A stretch of 64,000 bases of DNA from JAPPHA01 sp965221575 (GTDB lineage: Bacteria > Pseudomonadota > Alphaproteobacteria > Rhodobacterales > Rhodobacteraceae): assembly GCA_965221575.1 (NCBI GenBank), contig CBDCSM010000013.1:1-64000 (forward strand). Direction: 5' to 3'. Position numbers and translations under genes: made by a program. Shown one piece after another: positions 26,985-36,518 of the stretch (position 1 is its first letter; every line of letters starts with the position of its first letter). Below the pieces are notes generated by a model that had not been told where the DNA came from, ran no database searches, and saw only the letters and a program-made list of their open reading frames with translations.

Positions 26985-28496
26985 TTAGTCGCTTACCGAG
27001 ACGTCAAACGCCCAGACCATTTCATCCGAGCGCGGCGACCAGTCGACGCGAGCGGTCATGCCATAGAGATCCTCCAGATCGAACAGGAAGATCCAGGGCG
27101 TGTCATCCCGCAGCCTGTGCTGGATATCGGCGAGAATTGCCTTCCGTTTCTCGACATCGAACTCGGAAATCTCCTGCACGATGAGAGCATCGATTTCTGC
27201 CGAGTTGTAGTAGCGGTTGTAGCGGGCGCCATCGATTCGGTAGCCGAGATGCTGGTCGCAGTCCAGCACCTGGTTGCCGGTCCCGATGTAGTACATCGGG
27301 TATTCCTCGGCGAGCCACTGCTGAATGAACTGGGCCCACTCCGGCTGGATGTGCGTGATCGTGACACCAACCTCCGAAAGCATGCCAGCGATTGCCTCCT
27401 GCATCTCCTTGTCCTTGGTGTAACGTCCGACAGGACCGATCATGGTCGTTTCGAAGCCGTCCGGATAACCTGCCTCGGCCAGCAGCATTCTGGCCTTCTC
27501 AGGATCGTATCCGAAGGGCTCTACCTCCACGGCACCGAACAGGGTCTGCGTACACACGCTTGCGTTCGAGAACGCGTGTCCGCCCATCAGGACCTCGATC
27601 AAAGCGTCCACGTCCACGGCATAGTTCATCGCCTGCCGGACACGGAGGTCATCGAAGGGGGGTTCCTTTGTCTGCATTCCGACAAACATGTTACGCGCGG
27701 AATGTACGCCGCCCCACTTCAAATTCGGGTCGCCCTCGATTTCCTGCACGCGTTCGCTGGTCAGATTGGTGATGATGTCGACCTCTCCGTTCTTCAGTGA
27801 GGCGAAGCGCGCGAAATCCTCGGGAATGATCCGGACGATGAACTCGCCGACGTCAGGACGCCCTCGCCAGTAGTCGTCGTTGCGCGCCAGCACGATCTGC
27901 TGATTGGCATCCCAACGCACAAACTTGAACGGGCCCGTGCCGACCGGGTTGACGCCGAACGCCTGCGCGCCGATTTCCGCGAAGGTTTCGGAGGGCAGGA
28001 TCGGAACGCGGATCAGTGTTGGCACGACGGTCGCGCGGGGCGCCGGCATGTTCACACGGATGGTGAAATCGTCAATCTTGTCCACGGAATCCACGAAGCC
28101 CTGCAGGGAACGGAGCAGGGGACTCGGGTTTTCCTTGTCGAAGAGACGATTATACGAGAACACAACGTCATCGGCGTCGAATGGCTCGCCATTGTGAAAG
28201 GTCACTCCCTCCCGCAGTTGCAGCACCATCTGCGTCTCCGAAGGGAATTCCCATGATTCGGCCAGCCCCGGGATGAGATTGCCGTCGCCATCGCGCCAAA
28301 CCAGCGAGTCATAAATATTCATCATGACACTGACACTGGTGATGAGCGTATCGGTGGCCGGATCGAGGGACTCGGGGTCCACGCCCTGTGCAAGGGTTAC
28401 GGTTTGGGCCGGTGCGGCTCCAGTGGAGAGCAGTAGAGCCAGCAATCCGGCGCCCGCGGCCCGAGTGCCGCCGGCCTTCAACTGTTGCAAAAGCAT
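26985..28496 (-). CDS. Oligopeptide ABC transporter substrate-binding protein (family 5)
   Basis: The 503-residue protein has a signal peptide (LLALLLSTGAAPAQT, cleavage near residue 31) and the SBP_bac_5 fold with LAESWEFPSETQMVLQLREG and FHNGEPFDADDVVFSYNRL near residues 85-130. These proteins bind peptides, nickel chelates, glutathione or opines in the periplasm. An AGGAGGAAAC ribosome site precedes the ATG. A spacer of about 60 bp separates it from the downstream DppB gene. The peptide or opine nature of the ligand is inferred from the family. Confidence 0.93.
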   Translation of the reverse strand: MLLQQLKAGGTRAAGAGLLALLLSTGAAPAQTVTLAQGVDPESLDPATDTLITSVSVMMNIYDSLVWRDGDGNLIPGLAESWEFPSETQMVLQLREGVTFHNGEPFDADDVVFSYNRLFDKENPSPLLRSLQGFVDSVDKIDDFTIRVNMPAPRATVVPTLIRVPILPSETFAEIGAQAFGVNPVGTGPFKFVRWDANQQIVLARNDDYWRGRPDVGEFIVRIIPEDFARFASLKNGEVDIITNLTSERVQEIEGDPNLKWGGVHSARNMFVGMQTKEPPFDDLRVRQAMNYAVDVDALIEVLMGGHAFSNASVCTQTLFGAVEVEPFGYDPEKARMLLAEAGYPDGFETTMIGPVGRYTKDKEMQEAIAGMLSEVGVTITHIQPEWAQFIQQWLAEEYPMYYIGTGNQVLDCDQHLGYRIDGARYNRYYNSAEIDALIVQEISEFDVEKRKAILADIQHRLRDDTPWIFLFDLEDLYGMTARVDWSPRSDEMVWAFDVSVSD

Positions 28497-28517
28497 TTTC
28501 GTTTCCTCCTATTTTTG

Positions 28518-30230
28518 TCAGGCATCCCATCCGGCGGAGGATGGCGGCCTTAGTTTACGTTCGTTTTCCGAATCGTAAATGTCAATGGACTTGAGTTCGA
28601 GCGCGGCGGTCACGAGGGCCCGTGTGTAGGGGTGTTCCGGTTCCGAAAGGATTCTCGTGGCTGGTCCAGACTCCACAACAACGCCTTTCCGGAGGACAAT
28701 GATCGTGTCCGCCAGGGCCTGGACTACCCGGAGGTCATGGCTGATGAAGAGGTAGGCGAGGTGGTGGCGTTCCTGCAGACTGCGCAAGAGATCGATAATC
28801 TGCGATTGAACCGAGCGGTCCAGCGATGATGTCGGCTCGTCGAGCACGAGCAATTCCGGTTTCAGCACCAGGGCCCGGGCGATTGCGATGCGCTGCCGCT
28901 GGCCGCCGGAGAATTCGTGCGGGTAGCGCCGCCTCGCCTCCGGGTCGAGCCCGACTTCGCTTAGCGCATCGCAAATCATCTGAACGCGAGCATCCTTGCT
29001 GCCGCCGATGTTCTGAATTCGCAATCCCTCTCCGACGATGGTCTCGATGCGATGGCGCGGATTGAGCGATCCGAAAGGATCCTGGAACACAATCTGCATT
29101 CGTTTTCGCAGAGGCCGAATCTCCTCGAGCGGCCGGCGTGAAATCTCTTGGCCGCGAAAGTAGATGGTGCCATCGGCGTCCACCAGCCGAAGCAGCGCGC
29201 GGCCGAGCGTAGTCTTGCCGGAACCGCTCTCGCCGACGATTGCGACGGTCTGACCGCGCCGCAATTCGACGTCGACGCCATTCACCGCGGTAAAACTCCC
29301 GGTTACACGCCGGAAAACGCCGCTCCGGATAGGGAACCGCACCCTGACGTTCCGCGAAGACACGACCGGTTCGGCATCCGGCGCCACCGCGGGCGGCTGG
29401 CCGCTCGGCTGGGCGGACAGGAGCATGCGGGTGTAGGAATGCTGCGGGTCACGAAAGACGTTGCGCACCTTGCCTTGCTCCACGATCTCCCCTTTGTTCA
29501 TGACGCAAACGCGGCGCGCCATCTTGCGCACGATTTCGAGATCGTGGGAGATCAGGAGAAGCGCCATGCCAAAGCGCTGCTGAAGGTCGGTCATGAGATC
29601 GAGCACGCTCGCCTGCGTTGTGACGTCAAGGGCCGTGGTTGGCTCATCGGCAATCAGGAGGTCGGGTTCGTTCGCGAGCGCGATGGCGATCATTACCCGT
29701 TGCGCCTGGCCGCCCGACAATTCGTGCGGGTAGCAGTTGAGCCGGCGCTCAGGTTCCGCGATCCGGACCAGTGTCAGCAATTCGAGCGCGCGCTTCCTGG
29801 CGGTCTGCCCATCCATTCCCCGATGGAAGATGAGAACTTCGGTTATCTGGTCGTCCACGGTCAAGAGCGGATTGAGTGATGACATGGGCTCCTGGAACAC
29901 CATGGAGATGCGATTGCCGCGAATGGGTCGAAGCGTTTCGTGTCCGGAGTCCATGAGTTCGGTGCCCCGGAAGCGGATGCTGCCGGAGCGGGAACGCGCG
30001 GTTGTCTCGGGCAGGAGTTGAAGGATGGCCATCGCTGTAACCGATTTGCCCGATCCGGACTCACCGACCAGCCCGACTGTCTCTCCGGGGGCAATGTCGA
30101 AGGAAACCTGCTTCAGTGCCTCGACAACACTGTCTCCGTGGAACGAGACCGACAGGTCGCGCACGCTGAGGAGGGACGACGCGGCGACGGGCGAAGCCGG
30201 GGAAATCGTGGATTCCGCGCCGGCCGTCAC
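28518..30230 (-). CDS. Oligopeptide ABC transporter ATPase, fused DppD-DppF
   Basis: The 570-residue protein carries two ATPase domains in one chain. The first has GESGSGKSVTA (about residues 55-65), the signature LSGGQAQRV and LLIADEPTTALD. The second has GESGSGKTTLGR (about 340-351), FSGGQRQRI and LLVLDEPTSSLD. The fusion replaces separate DppD and DppF subunits. It starts with GTG, which overlaps the stop of the hydrolase gene by four bases, so translation is probably coupled. Confidence 0.93.
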   Translation of the reverse strand: MTAGAESTISPASPVAASSLLSVRDLSVSFHGDSVVEALKQVSFDIAPGETVGLVGESGSGKSVTAMAILQLLPETTARSRSGSIRFRGTELMDSGHETLRPIRGNRISMVFQEPMSSLNPLLTVDDQITEVLIFHRGMDGQTARKRALELLTLVRIAEPERRLNCYPHELSGGQAQRVMIAIALANEPDLLIADEPTTALDVTTQASVLDLMTDLQQRFGMALLLISHDLEIVRKMARRVCVMNKGEIVEQGKVRNVFRDPQHSYTRMLLSAQPSGQPPAVAPDAEPVVSSRNVRVRFPIRSGVFRRVTGSFTAVNGVDVELRRGQTVAIVGESGSGKTTLGRALLRLVDADGTIYFRGQEISRRPLEEIRPLRKRMQIVFQDPFGSLNPRHRIETIVGEGLRIQNIGGSKDARVQMICDALSEVGLDPEARRRYPHEFSGGQRQRIAIARALVLKPELLVLDEPTSSLDRSVQSQIIDLLRSLQERHHLAYLFISHDLRVVQALADTIIVLRKGVVVESGPATRILSEPEHPYTRALVTAALELKSIDIYDSENERKLRPPSSAGWDA

Positions 30231-32023
30231 TGGGCGAGAACCGGAAGAATGAGGTGCGAAGCGTCGTTGCCCCCGCGATGAACCGACTGGCGGGCGACCC
30301 GGATTTCCGCGTCGGATTCGAACGGCCGGCCGGTGTTGTGATTTCGGTCAAAGGCCGGGAAGTCGGAACTCGTGACATCCAGGCGGATTCGCGATCCGGC
30401 TCGGAAAACGATGCCAGCGATCATCACCGGTATCTCGATCCGGGTCGGTTTTCCGGGCTCCAGCGGTGCCTCGCGCGCATAGCCGTCACGGTAGCGCATG
30501 CGCTTCATGCCTTGCGCCAGGTTGATTGCAAGCCCATCCTTGCCGACCTCGATGAGCCGGGCAAAGAAGTCCGTATCCGGACAACTTGACGAAACGGTCA
30601 GTACACAGTGCACGGGCCCGAGCACGGGAAGGTCCTCTTCCAGTGGCGCAGTCTGATACACGAGGATATCGGCACGGTCACGTAGGGGAGATTGATCGCA
30701 GGCGTCCGCCTGTCCAGTCGTTCCGACAAGGCTTGGTACGGGGTCCGACGGATCATAGATATAGAAGTCGGCGAACCGGGCTGTGGGCCTCGTCGTCGAT
30801 AGTTCCCCTGCGCCGGAGTTCGTGTTGGCAGGTCCGCTGCCGGCAAAAAAGTACTTGGCGGGTTTCGCACTGGGCGGAGGCCAGCTTCGCATGAACCGCC
30901 ATTCGTTCTCGTTCAGCATGAACGCGCGAACGGGAGGCTCGTCGGCGAGGCCATTCTCCTGGCCCTTGAGTTCATAGTCGTACCAGCGTGCGATCACTTC
31001 GGGCAGACTGAGCGACGCCTTCGGGCCATAGCAGCGTTGCACCGGTGGCATGGGAGTACTCTCAACATCGTGGGTCCAGGGTCCGATGATCAGCCGATGG
31101 CGGCCCCGCAGCTCCTTGGGACCGTTATTCTCCATGCCGGTGAAATGTCCGGCGGCGGCGTTGATCCGGTCCCACCAGCCGGTAAGCGTGCATGTCGGTA
31201 CGCCGACACGCGGGTGCAACATGTGCAATTTGTAAAACTCGACGGCGATGTCGCGCCAATACTGGCGCAATCGTTCAGCGTCCGGACCGAACAAGTGATC
31301 CGGAATGTCTGAGAGGGGAAGCTGCCACACGTGCTTGCCGCGGAGCAGGGCATCCCAATTGTGGAGTGCTTCGATTTCGGTCGCCGGGTACTGGTTGTCG
31401 CCGGAGCGTCGACGCGTGGACACCGCCATCTGATGGTGCCAGCGAAGGCGAATCCCGGTCTCGAACACGCCAAACGTACTCTCCAGCGTCGTGACCGGAA
31501 AGCCGGAAGTGAAGATGGCCTTCAGCGACGGAGGCTGTGCCGCAGCCATCTGCCAGATGCACCAGGAGGGATAGGAGTTTCCAAAGGTGCCCACCTGGCC
31601 GTCCGAGCCGTCGATCCGAGCTGCCCATTCGCAGGCGTCATATCCATCCCGCTGTTCGACCTCGGGCCCCTCGCGGCTAAGATGCCAGGCCCATTCCCCT
31701 TCCGAGGAATGCCGGCCGCGAATGTCCTGAACGACAGCGATGTAGCCCCGGCGCGCCAGCTCCGAAGCCATGTAGCGATAGCGTGCATGGGACTTGTCGT
31801 AGCAGGTGCGGCAGAGGAGTACCGGAGACGAACCCCGTTCGCTCGGCCGGTATACGTCGGCCCGAAGCACGGTGCCGTCTCGCGTTCTGCAAGACACGTT
31901 TTGGGTGACCGATACTTCGCCGATCGACCCGATACCCTTCTCCTCCCGAGGAGAATTCACGAACTCTCTCGCTTTCGAAGTGTTCACTGCAGGTCTTGCA
32001 TGCGGAAAAGACGATCCTTTCAC
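30227..32023 (-). CDS. CocE/NonD-family hydrolase (X-Pro dipeptidyl-peptidase S15-like)
   Basis: The 598-residue alpha/beta hydrolase has the S15 nucleophile elbow GTFGNSYPSW near residue 150, the acid in TGWWDRINAA near residue 287 and the His in IGPWTHDVES near residue 317, then a C-terminal galactose-binding-like domain. The family includes cocaine esterase, glutaryl-7-ACA acylase and Xaa-Pro dipeptidyl peptidases, so it may cleave an amide or ester bond. No signal peptide is seen. It heads the peptide-uptake operon. The annotated start is GTG 32023; a later GTG near 31960 is possible. Confidence 0.87.
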   Translation of the reverse strand: MKGSSFPHARPAVNTSKAREFVNSPREEKGIGSIGEVSVTQNVSCRTRDGTVLRADVYRPSERGSSPVLLCRTCYDKSHARYRYMASELARRGYIAVVQDIRGRHSSEGEWAWHLSREGPEVEQRDGYDACEWAARIDGSDGQVGTFGNSYPSWCIWQMAAAQPPSLKAIFTSGFPVTTLESTFGVFETGIRLRWHHQMAVSTRRRSGDNQYPATEIEALHNWDALLRGKHVWQLPLSDIPDHLFGPDAERLRQYWRDIAVEFYKLHMLHPRVGVPTCTLTGWWDRINAAAGHFTGMENNGPKELRGRHRLIIGPWTHDVESTPMPPVQRCYGPKASLSLPEVIARWYDYELKGQENGLADEPPVRAFMLNENEWRFMRSWPPPSAKPAKYFFAGSGPANTNSGAGELSTTRPTARFADFYIYDPSDPVPSLVGTTGQADACDQSPLRDRADILVYQTAPLEEDLPVLGPVHCVLTVSSSCPDTDFFARLIEVGKDGLAINLAQGMKRMRYRDGYAREAPLEPGKPTRIEIPVMIAGIVFRAGSRIRLDVTSSDFPAFDRNHNTGRPFESDAEIRVARQSVHRGGNDASHLILPVLAQ

Positions 32024-32240
32024 CCTCGAAGGCCGACAAGCTTAGCACCTGAGCCGAGATCCCGCTTGGTTCCTCAATTCAGTCCTGCGTGTTGGCTTCG
32101 CCAGAGCCGACCAATTTGGCCGTCAAGAACTCTGTAATTCGGACGAGTGCGGCGGGTGTGGTCTCGACCAGTACCGCGAACAGGGTAGCAGCACAAGCGT
32201 CCATGTCTTGCTCTTTTACCCTCGAACACCGCGGTCGTTG

Positions 32241-32270
32241 TTGACATAGGTTTCAAGTCACTTGACATAG
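32241..32270 (+). promoter_or_regulatory. Tandem TTGACATAG repeats and palindrome upstream of lgt
   Basis: Two copies of TTGACATAG (32241-32249 and 32262-32270) lie 21 bp apart, two helical turns. Between and overlapping them is the palindrome TCAAGT-C-ACTTGA (32253-32265). The first copy contains a perfect -35 hexamer, though a good -10 is not visible at normal spacing. It lies 22 bp before the lgt ATG and may serve as promoter and operator. Confidence 0.35.
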
Positions 32271-32291
32271 CCCTACTGAATTCGGTGCCCC

Positions 32292-33203
32292 ATGCCATTT
32301 GTCATCCACTTCCCCGAAATTAATCCTGCCATCGTGTCGTTCGAACTGTTCGGATTGACGCTGGCGATCAGGTGGTACGCGCTGGCCTATGTCGCCGGCT
32401 TCGTACTGGCGTGGCTCTGGGCCATGTATCTCGTCAGGAATTCGCGCATCTGGCGTGCCGGTAAACCGCCACTCCTGTCATCCGACGTCGAAAAGTTGAT
32501 GACCTGGTTGATTCTGGGGACGATTCTCGGCGGCAGATTGGGATTCGTCCTGTTCTATAATCCGGCCCACTACCTCAGGAACCCTCTGCAGGTCGTTCAG
32601 ATCTGGGAGGGTGGAATGTCATTTCACGGTGGCGCCATCGGCGTCGGGATTGCCGGCCTCCTGTTCTGCTGGCGTCACAGGCTGTCGGTTCCGGGGGTCG
32701 CTGACATTGTCGCATGTTCCGTCCCGCCCGGTCTTGGTCTCGGCAGGGTGGCCAATTTCGTCAATGCGGAACTTTGGGGGAGGCCGACCGATGTTCCATG
32801 GGCAGTCGTCTTTCCCGGTCGCCAGGCATCAGAGTGCCCGCCGTGGTGGACCCTCGATGTCTGCGGCCGCCATCCGTCACAGCTCTACGAAGCCATCCTT
32901 GAAGGCGCGATCCTCTTTGCGGTTCTCGCGTTCCTCGCGCTGAGGCACTCCTGGCTCAAGAAGCCCGGGCAACTGGCCGGCATGTTTCTCATTGGCTATG
33001 GCCTGGCACGGTTTTTCGTCGAGTTCTTCCGGGCGTCCGATATCCAGTTCATGGCACCCGGAAATCCGTTCGGCTACGTTCTCAGGTTCGGCACCGGTTC
33101 CGACGCCCCTGGAATGACCATGGGGCAAACCCTCTCCCTTCCGATGATCGTGGCAGGGCTGGCCATCATCGTGCTGGCCAGGCGGGCATCGCGACATGCA
33201 TGA
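32292..33203 (+). CDS. lgt: Prolipoprotein diacylglyceryl transferase
   Basis: Lgt transfers diacylglycerol from phosphatidylglycerol to the lipobox Cys of prolipoproteins in the inner membrane. The 303-residue protein has about seven transmembrane helices, GGMSFHGGAIGV near residues 110-121 with its essential His, and the family signature GLGRVANFVNAELWGRPTD near residues 151-169. It starts after a short AT-rich region and overlaps the next gene by 8 bp. Confidence 0.96.
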   Translation: MPFVIHFPEINPAIVSFELFGLTLAIRWYALAYVAGFVLAWLWAMYLVRNSRIWRAGKPPLLSSDVEKLMTWLILGTILGGRLGFVLFYNPAHYLRNPLQVVQIWEGGMSFHGGAIGVGIAGLLFCWRHRLSVPGVADIVACSVPPGLGLGRVANFVNAELWGRPTDVPWAVVFPGRQASECPPWWTLDVCGRHPSQLYEAILEGAILFAVLAFLALRHSWLKKPGQLAGMFLIGYGLARFFVEFFRASDIQFMAPGNPFGYVLRFGTGSDAPGMTMGQTLSLPMIVAGLAIIVLARRASRHA

Positions 33204-34275
33204 ATTCAGGCGCCGGCTGGTCGAGAGGATCCGAAGTCACGGCCCCCTGAGCGTTGCGGAGTACATGCGGGCGGCACTCCAGGACCCCGAGTTCGGGTAC
33301 TACCGGTCCGGAGTGCGCATCGGTAAGGATGGCGACTTCATAACCAGTCCTGAAGTCAGCCAGGTCTTCGGGGAACTCCTGGGTTTGTCACTTGCTCAAT
33401 CCTGGGCCGCGCATGGCCGACCCTGCCCGATTGGACTTGTCGAACTGGGACCAGGACCGGGAACCTTGCTCGCCGACATGCTTCGCGCCACCAGGTTGGT
33501 CGAAGGATTTCACGGTGCTTTTCGCAAGAACCTTTACCTCGTCGAGAGCAACGCGGATTTCCGGCGGAGCCAGGCGGACCTGCTTGGAGCGTACGAACCC
33601 AAGTGGATCGACCGTATCGACGACATGCCTGACTTGCCGACGTACCTGATCGCGAACGAGTTCCTTGATTGCCTGCCCGTTCACGTTTTCCGGAAGTCCA
33701 ACGACGGATGGCAGGAAAAGCAGGTCACCGAGTATCGCGGCCGACTTGCCTTTGCCTATGGCGCAAGCGACGCCTCGATCGACTTGACCGACTTTCTCGG
33801 CGGACAGGATGAAATTCGCGCAGGTTCGATTGTTGAGGTTTCACCGGAAACCCGGGACGTCGCTCTGACAGTCGCAAAACGCATCGGCCGCCTCGGAGGG
33901 ACTGCGATCATCATCGATTATGGTGGCTGGGGCACGGACGGCTTCACCCTGCAGGCGGTACGACGTCACGGGAAATGTCCTCCGTTGGCTTATCCGGGCA
34001 GCGCCGATCTGACGGCCCACGTCGATTTTCGCGCAGTCTCAAGGGCTGCAGGCGCGTATGCCCGTGTCTCGGCAATGATCGAACAGGGCGAACTGCTCAA
34101 GAATCTCGGGATCGCCGAACGCATGCAAGTCCTCTCAGGGAACCTGTCCGGATCCAGTTTGCAGGTCCATCTCGCGGCTTATCGACGCTTGACTCTCCCG
34201 CTCGAAATGGGATCGACGTTCAAGGGAATGTGCATAGTTCCAGGTGGCGCGATGTTCGCGCCGGGTTTCGGCTGA
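33196..34275 (+). CDS. SAM-dependent methyltransferase, MidA/NDUFAF7 family
   Basis: The 359-residue protein has GLVELGPGPGTLLADMLRATR near residues 80-100 (SAM site), VAEYMRAALQDPEFGYYRSG near residue 17-36 and ANEFLDCLPVHVF near residue 151. These match NDUFAF7/MidA, which methylates an arginine of the complex I NDUFS2 subunit and aids complex I assembly. It overlaps lgt by 8 bp and precedes pgeF, the usual alphaproteobacterial order. Confidence 0.88.
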   Translation: MHEFRRRLVERIRSHGPLSVAEYMRAALQDPEFGYYRSGVRIGKDGDFITSPEVSQVFGELLGLSLAQSWAAHGRPCPIGLVELGPGPGTLLADMLRATRLVEGFHGAFRKNLYLVESNADFRRSQADLLGAYEPKWIDRIDDMPDLPTYLIANEFLDCLPVHVFRKSNDGWQEKQVTEYRGRLAFAYGASDASIDLTDFLGGQDEIRAGSIVEVSPETRDVALTVAKRIGRLGGTAIIIDYGGWGTDGFTLQAVRRHGKCPPLAYPGSADLTAHVDFRAVSRAAGAYARVSAMIEQGELLKNLGIAERMQVLSGNLSGSSLQVHLAAYRRLTLPLEMGSTFKGMCIVPGGAMFAPGFG

Positions 34276-34283
34276 GCCAAGGC

Positions 34284-35042
34284 ATGACCAGCGACGTTGT
34301 GAAATCGGATTTGCTCGATCCCGATCTGCACGGGTTCTTCACCCGAAAGGGGGGGATCTCGACCGGAGATTACGAGAGCCTGAATTGCGGTCCGGGATCC
34401 AGTGACGCCCCCGACGATGTCCGGGCCAACCGCGGACACGTGGCTACCGCTCTTGGGATCAAACCGGAAAACCTGGTTTCGCTTTGCCAGTGCCACTCGA
34501 ACCGGGTTGCCGAGATTTCGGGACCGCCCGACACCCCGATCAGGGCTGACGGAATGGTCAGCCAGACACCGGGACTGGGCCTCGCCATCCTTACCGCCGA
34601 TTGCGCCCCGATCCTGTTCTCGAGTGCTGATTGCGGCGTCGTCGGAGCTGCCCATGCGGGCTGGAGAGGTGCACTTGGCGGCGTCATCGAGGCCACGGTC
34701 CAAACGATGATCGCCATTGGGGCCGAGCGTTCGCTGATTTCAGCTGTCGTCGGGCCGTGCATAAGTCAAAACGCCTACGAAGTCGGACCTGACTACCGAG
34801 ACACGTTTCTGGCCGCCTCGCCCGAGAACGGGCGGTTCTTCGCTCCGGGCAAATCCGACCGGTTTCACTTCGATCTGCCCGGCTATTGCATGAAGCGCTT
34901 GCGGGACGCTGGCGTTACCAAGGCTTCATGGACAAAACATTGCACCTACGCCAACGCGGACCGTTTCTTTTCCTATCGGCGCACGGTTCATCAAGGGCGG
35001 CCGGATTATGGCAGGATGGCATCGGTTATCCAAACCCGTTGA
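34284..35042 (+). CDS. pgeF: Peptidoglycan editing factor PgeF (laccase-domain protein)
   Basis: The 252-residue protein has the multicopper-polyphenol-oxidase-like fold of YfiH/PgeF: LVSLCQCHSNRVAEI near residue 65, TADCAPILF near residue 104, GAAHAGWRGALGG near residue 121 and VVGPCISQNAYEVG near residue 155. The His and Cys residues are the zinc-site ligands. PgeF proteins remove mis-incorporated amino acids such as L-Ser from peptidoglycan precursors. The ATG at 34284 is 8 bp after the methyltransferase gene. Confidence 0.9.
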   Translation: MTSDVVKSDLLDPDLHGFFTRKGGISTGDYESLNCGPGSSDAPDDVRANRGHVATALGIKPENLVSLCQCHSNRVAEISGPPDTPIRADGMVSQTPGLGLAILTADCAPILFSSADCGVVGAAHAGWRGALGGVIEATVQTMIAIGAERSLISAVVGPCISQNAYEVGPDYRDTFLAASPENGRFFAPGKSDRFHFDLPGYCMKRLRDAGVTKASWTKHCTYANADRFFSYRRTVHQGRPDYGRMASVIQTR

Positions 35043-35276
35043 CCGCGATTCCCCGCGCTTACACGCTCCGGCGTGATGCGCTGTGACCAATCGCGGCATA
35101 TGGCCCAGCCGATGAATGCGATCACGTGCGAAGGCATTGACAGTATCGCCTTCAGTCAGGAACCCCGGCAACAAAGGTGTACAGCCTACTGCAATCCGAC
35201 GCGTTCCCCCGCGTCGGCCGACGGCGCCCGACAAAAAAACCGGTCTCCGTTCAATCGAAGCAAGTTCCGATGAGGT

Positions 35277-36518
35277 TCAGACTGCCGGACGTGCAAGCCG
35301 CCCGTTTTTCAGCGTTGTCTCGAAGCCGGGACGCGGCAGGCGCGGTATGAGGAATGCCAGCACGAGCGAGATGCATGCCATTGCGGCACCGACCAGGAAC
35401 ACGACCATCCGACCGTTTTCGTCCGCGACCCAAATCAGCCCCAGAATCCAGGGCAGCGTCACGGCTGCAATATGGTTTATGGTAAACGACACGCCCGCTG
35501 TTCCGGCGATATCCTCGAATTTCGCGATCTTTCTGAAGTAGCTCTGGATCGCGATCGCCATCGCGAAAAACAGGTGATCGAGGATGTAGAGGACGGCTGC
35601 CAGCCAGGCCGTTTCGACCATCGCGTATGCAAAGAAGATTCCGATCAGCCCGATGTACTCGAACACGAGAACGGGTCGTTCGCCCCAGCGCATGATGAAA
35701 CGGCCAACGCGCGGCGCCAACCACATGGCCATGATATGGTTGGCAGCGAAAAGCGCGACGATCGCTTCGGGCCGGTATCCGAATTTCGAAACCATCAGGA
35801 AGGCGGCAAATCCGACGAAGATCTGACGGCGTCCGCCCGACATGAACTCCAGCGCGTAGTATAGCCAGTAACGTCGCCGGACTACCAATGTCATGGATTG
35901 GTAGCCCGACTCGGCAAATCGCGGAAAGGCCATCCTGCAGATGGCGCCAAGACCTATGGTCGCCACCCCCGCAAAAAAATAGACAGCCCAGTACGGGGAC
36001 TCGAGAAACTCGAATGCCACGTAGACGAACCCGTAGGCGATCAGTGATCCGGCAGATGTGATCGCTGCCATTCTGCCAAGCACCAAGGGCAGCATGTCGA
36101 CCGGCGTCCACTGCATCGCCAGTGACTGCTTGACCGTTGCCAGGAAATGGAAACCTACCGACATGACCATCGTCGTGAAATACAGTCCCCATACCGTCGG
36201 CAGCAGGCCCGTTATTGCCACCCCGAGTCCCATGACGGAAATCGCGAGAACCGCGAATGTCTGCTGGCGCCAGATCAGCAGCAAGTAGACGACGGTGAAC
36301 GCGAGAAAGCCCGGTATTTCGCGAATCGTTTCGAGAATCCCGCGTTCAAGCCCGCTGAAATCGACCTCGTCGACCGCAAAATTGTTGATCAACGTCATCC
36401 ATGGTTCGAACGCGACCGGGATCGAAAGAGCGAGAATCAACAGGAATATCTGGGGATCGCGCCAGCCGTTTCGCAACACGCCTTGCCAGTCTGACAAAAG
36501 CATCCGGCTCGAAAACAT
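35277..36518 (-). CDS. Major facilitator superfamily transporter
   Basis: The 413-residue inner-membrane protein has about 12 hydrophobic segments typical of MFS carriers. The cytoplasmic loop between helices 6 and 7 is rich in Arg (VVRRRYWLYY). The ATG at 36516-36518 gives MFSSRMLLSDWQGVL; the longer frame upstream is not hydrophobic. It is convergent with pgeF. The substrate cannot be deduced; no neighbouring enzyme obviously belongs to it. Confidence 0.85.
   Translation of the reverse strand: MFSSRMLLSDWQGVLRNGWRDPQIFLLILALSIPVAFEPWMTLINNFAVDEVDFSGLERGILETIREIPGFLAFTVVYLLLIWRQQTFAVLAISVMGLGVAITGLLPTVWGLYFTTMVMSVGFHFLATVKQSLAMQWTPVDMLPLVLGRMAAITSAGSLIAYGFVYVAFEFLESPYWAVYFFAGVATIGLGAICRMAFPRFAESGYQSMTLVVRRRYWLYYALEFMSGGRRQIFVGFAAFLMVSKFGYRPEAIVALFAANHIMAMWLAPRVGRFIMRWGERPVLVFEYIGLIGIFFAYAMVETAWLAAVLYILDHLFFAMAIAIQSYFRKIAKFEDIAGTAGVSFTINHIAAVTLPWILGLIWVADENGRMVVFLVGAAMACISLVLAFLIPRLPRPGFETTLKNGRLARPAV

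Noticed and set aside
35216..35250. Terminator between pgeF and the MFS gene
   Set aside because: The A-run (T-run on the minus strand) lies on the wrong side of the possible GTCGG/CCGAC stem for either transcript.
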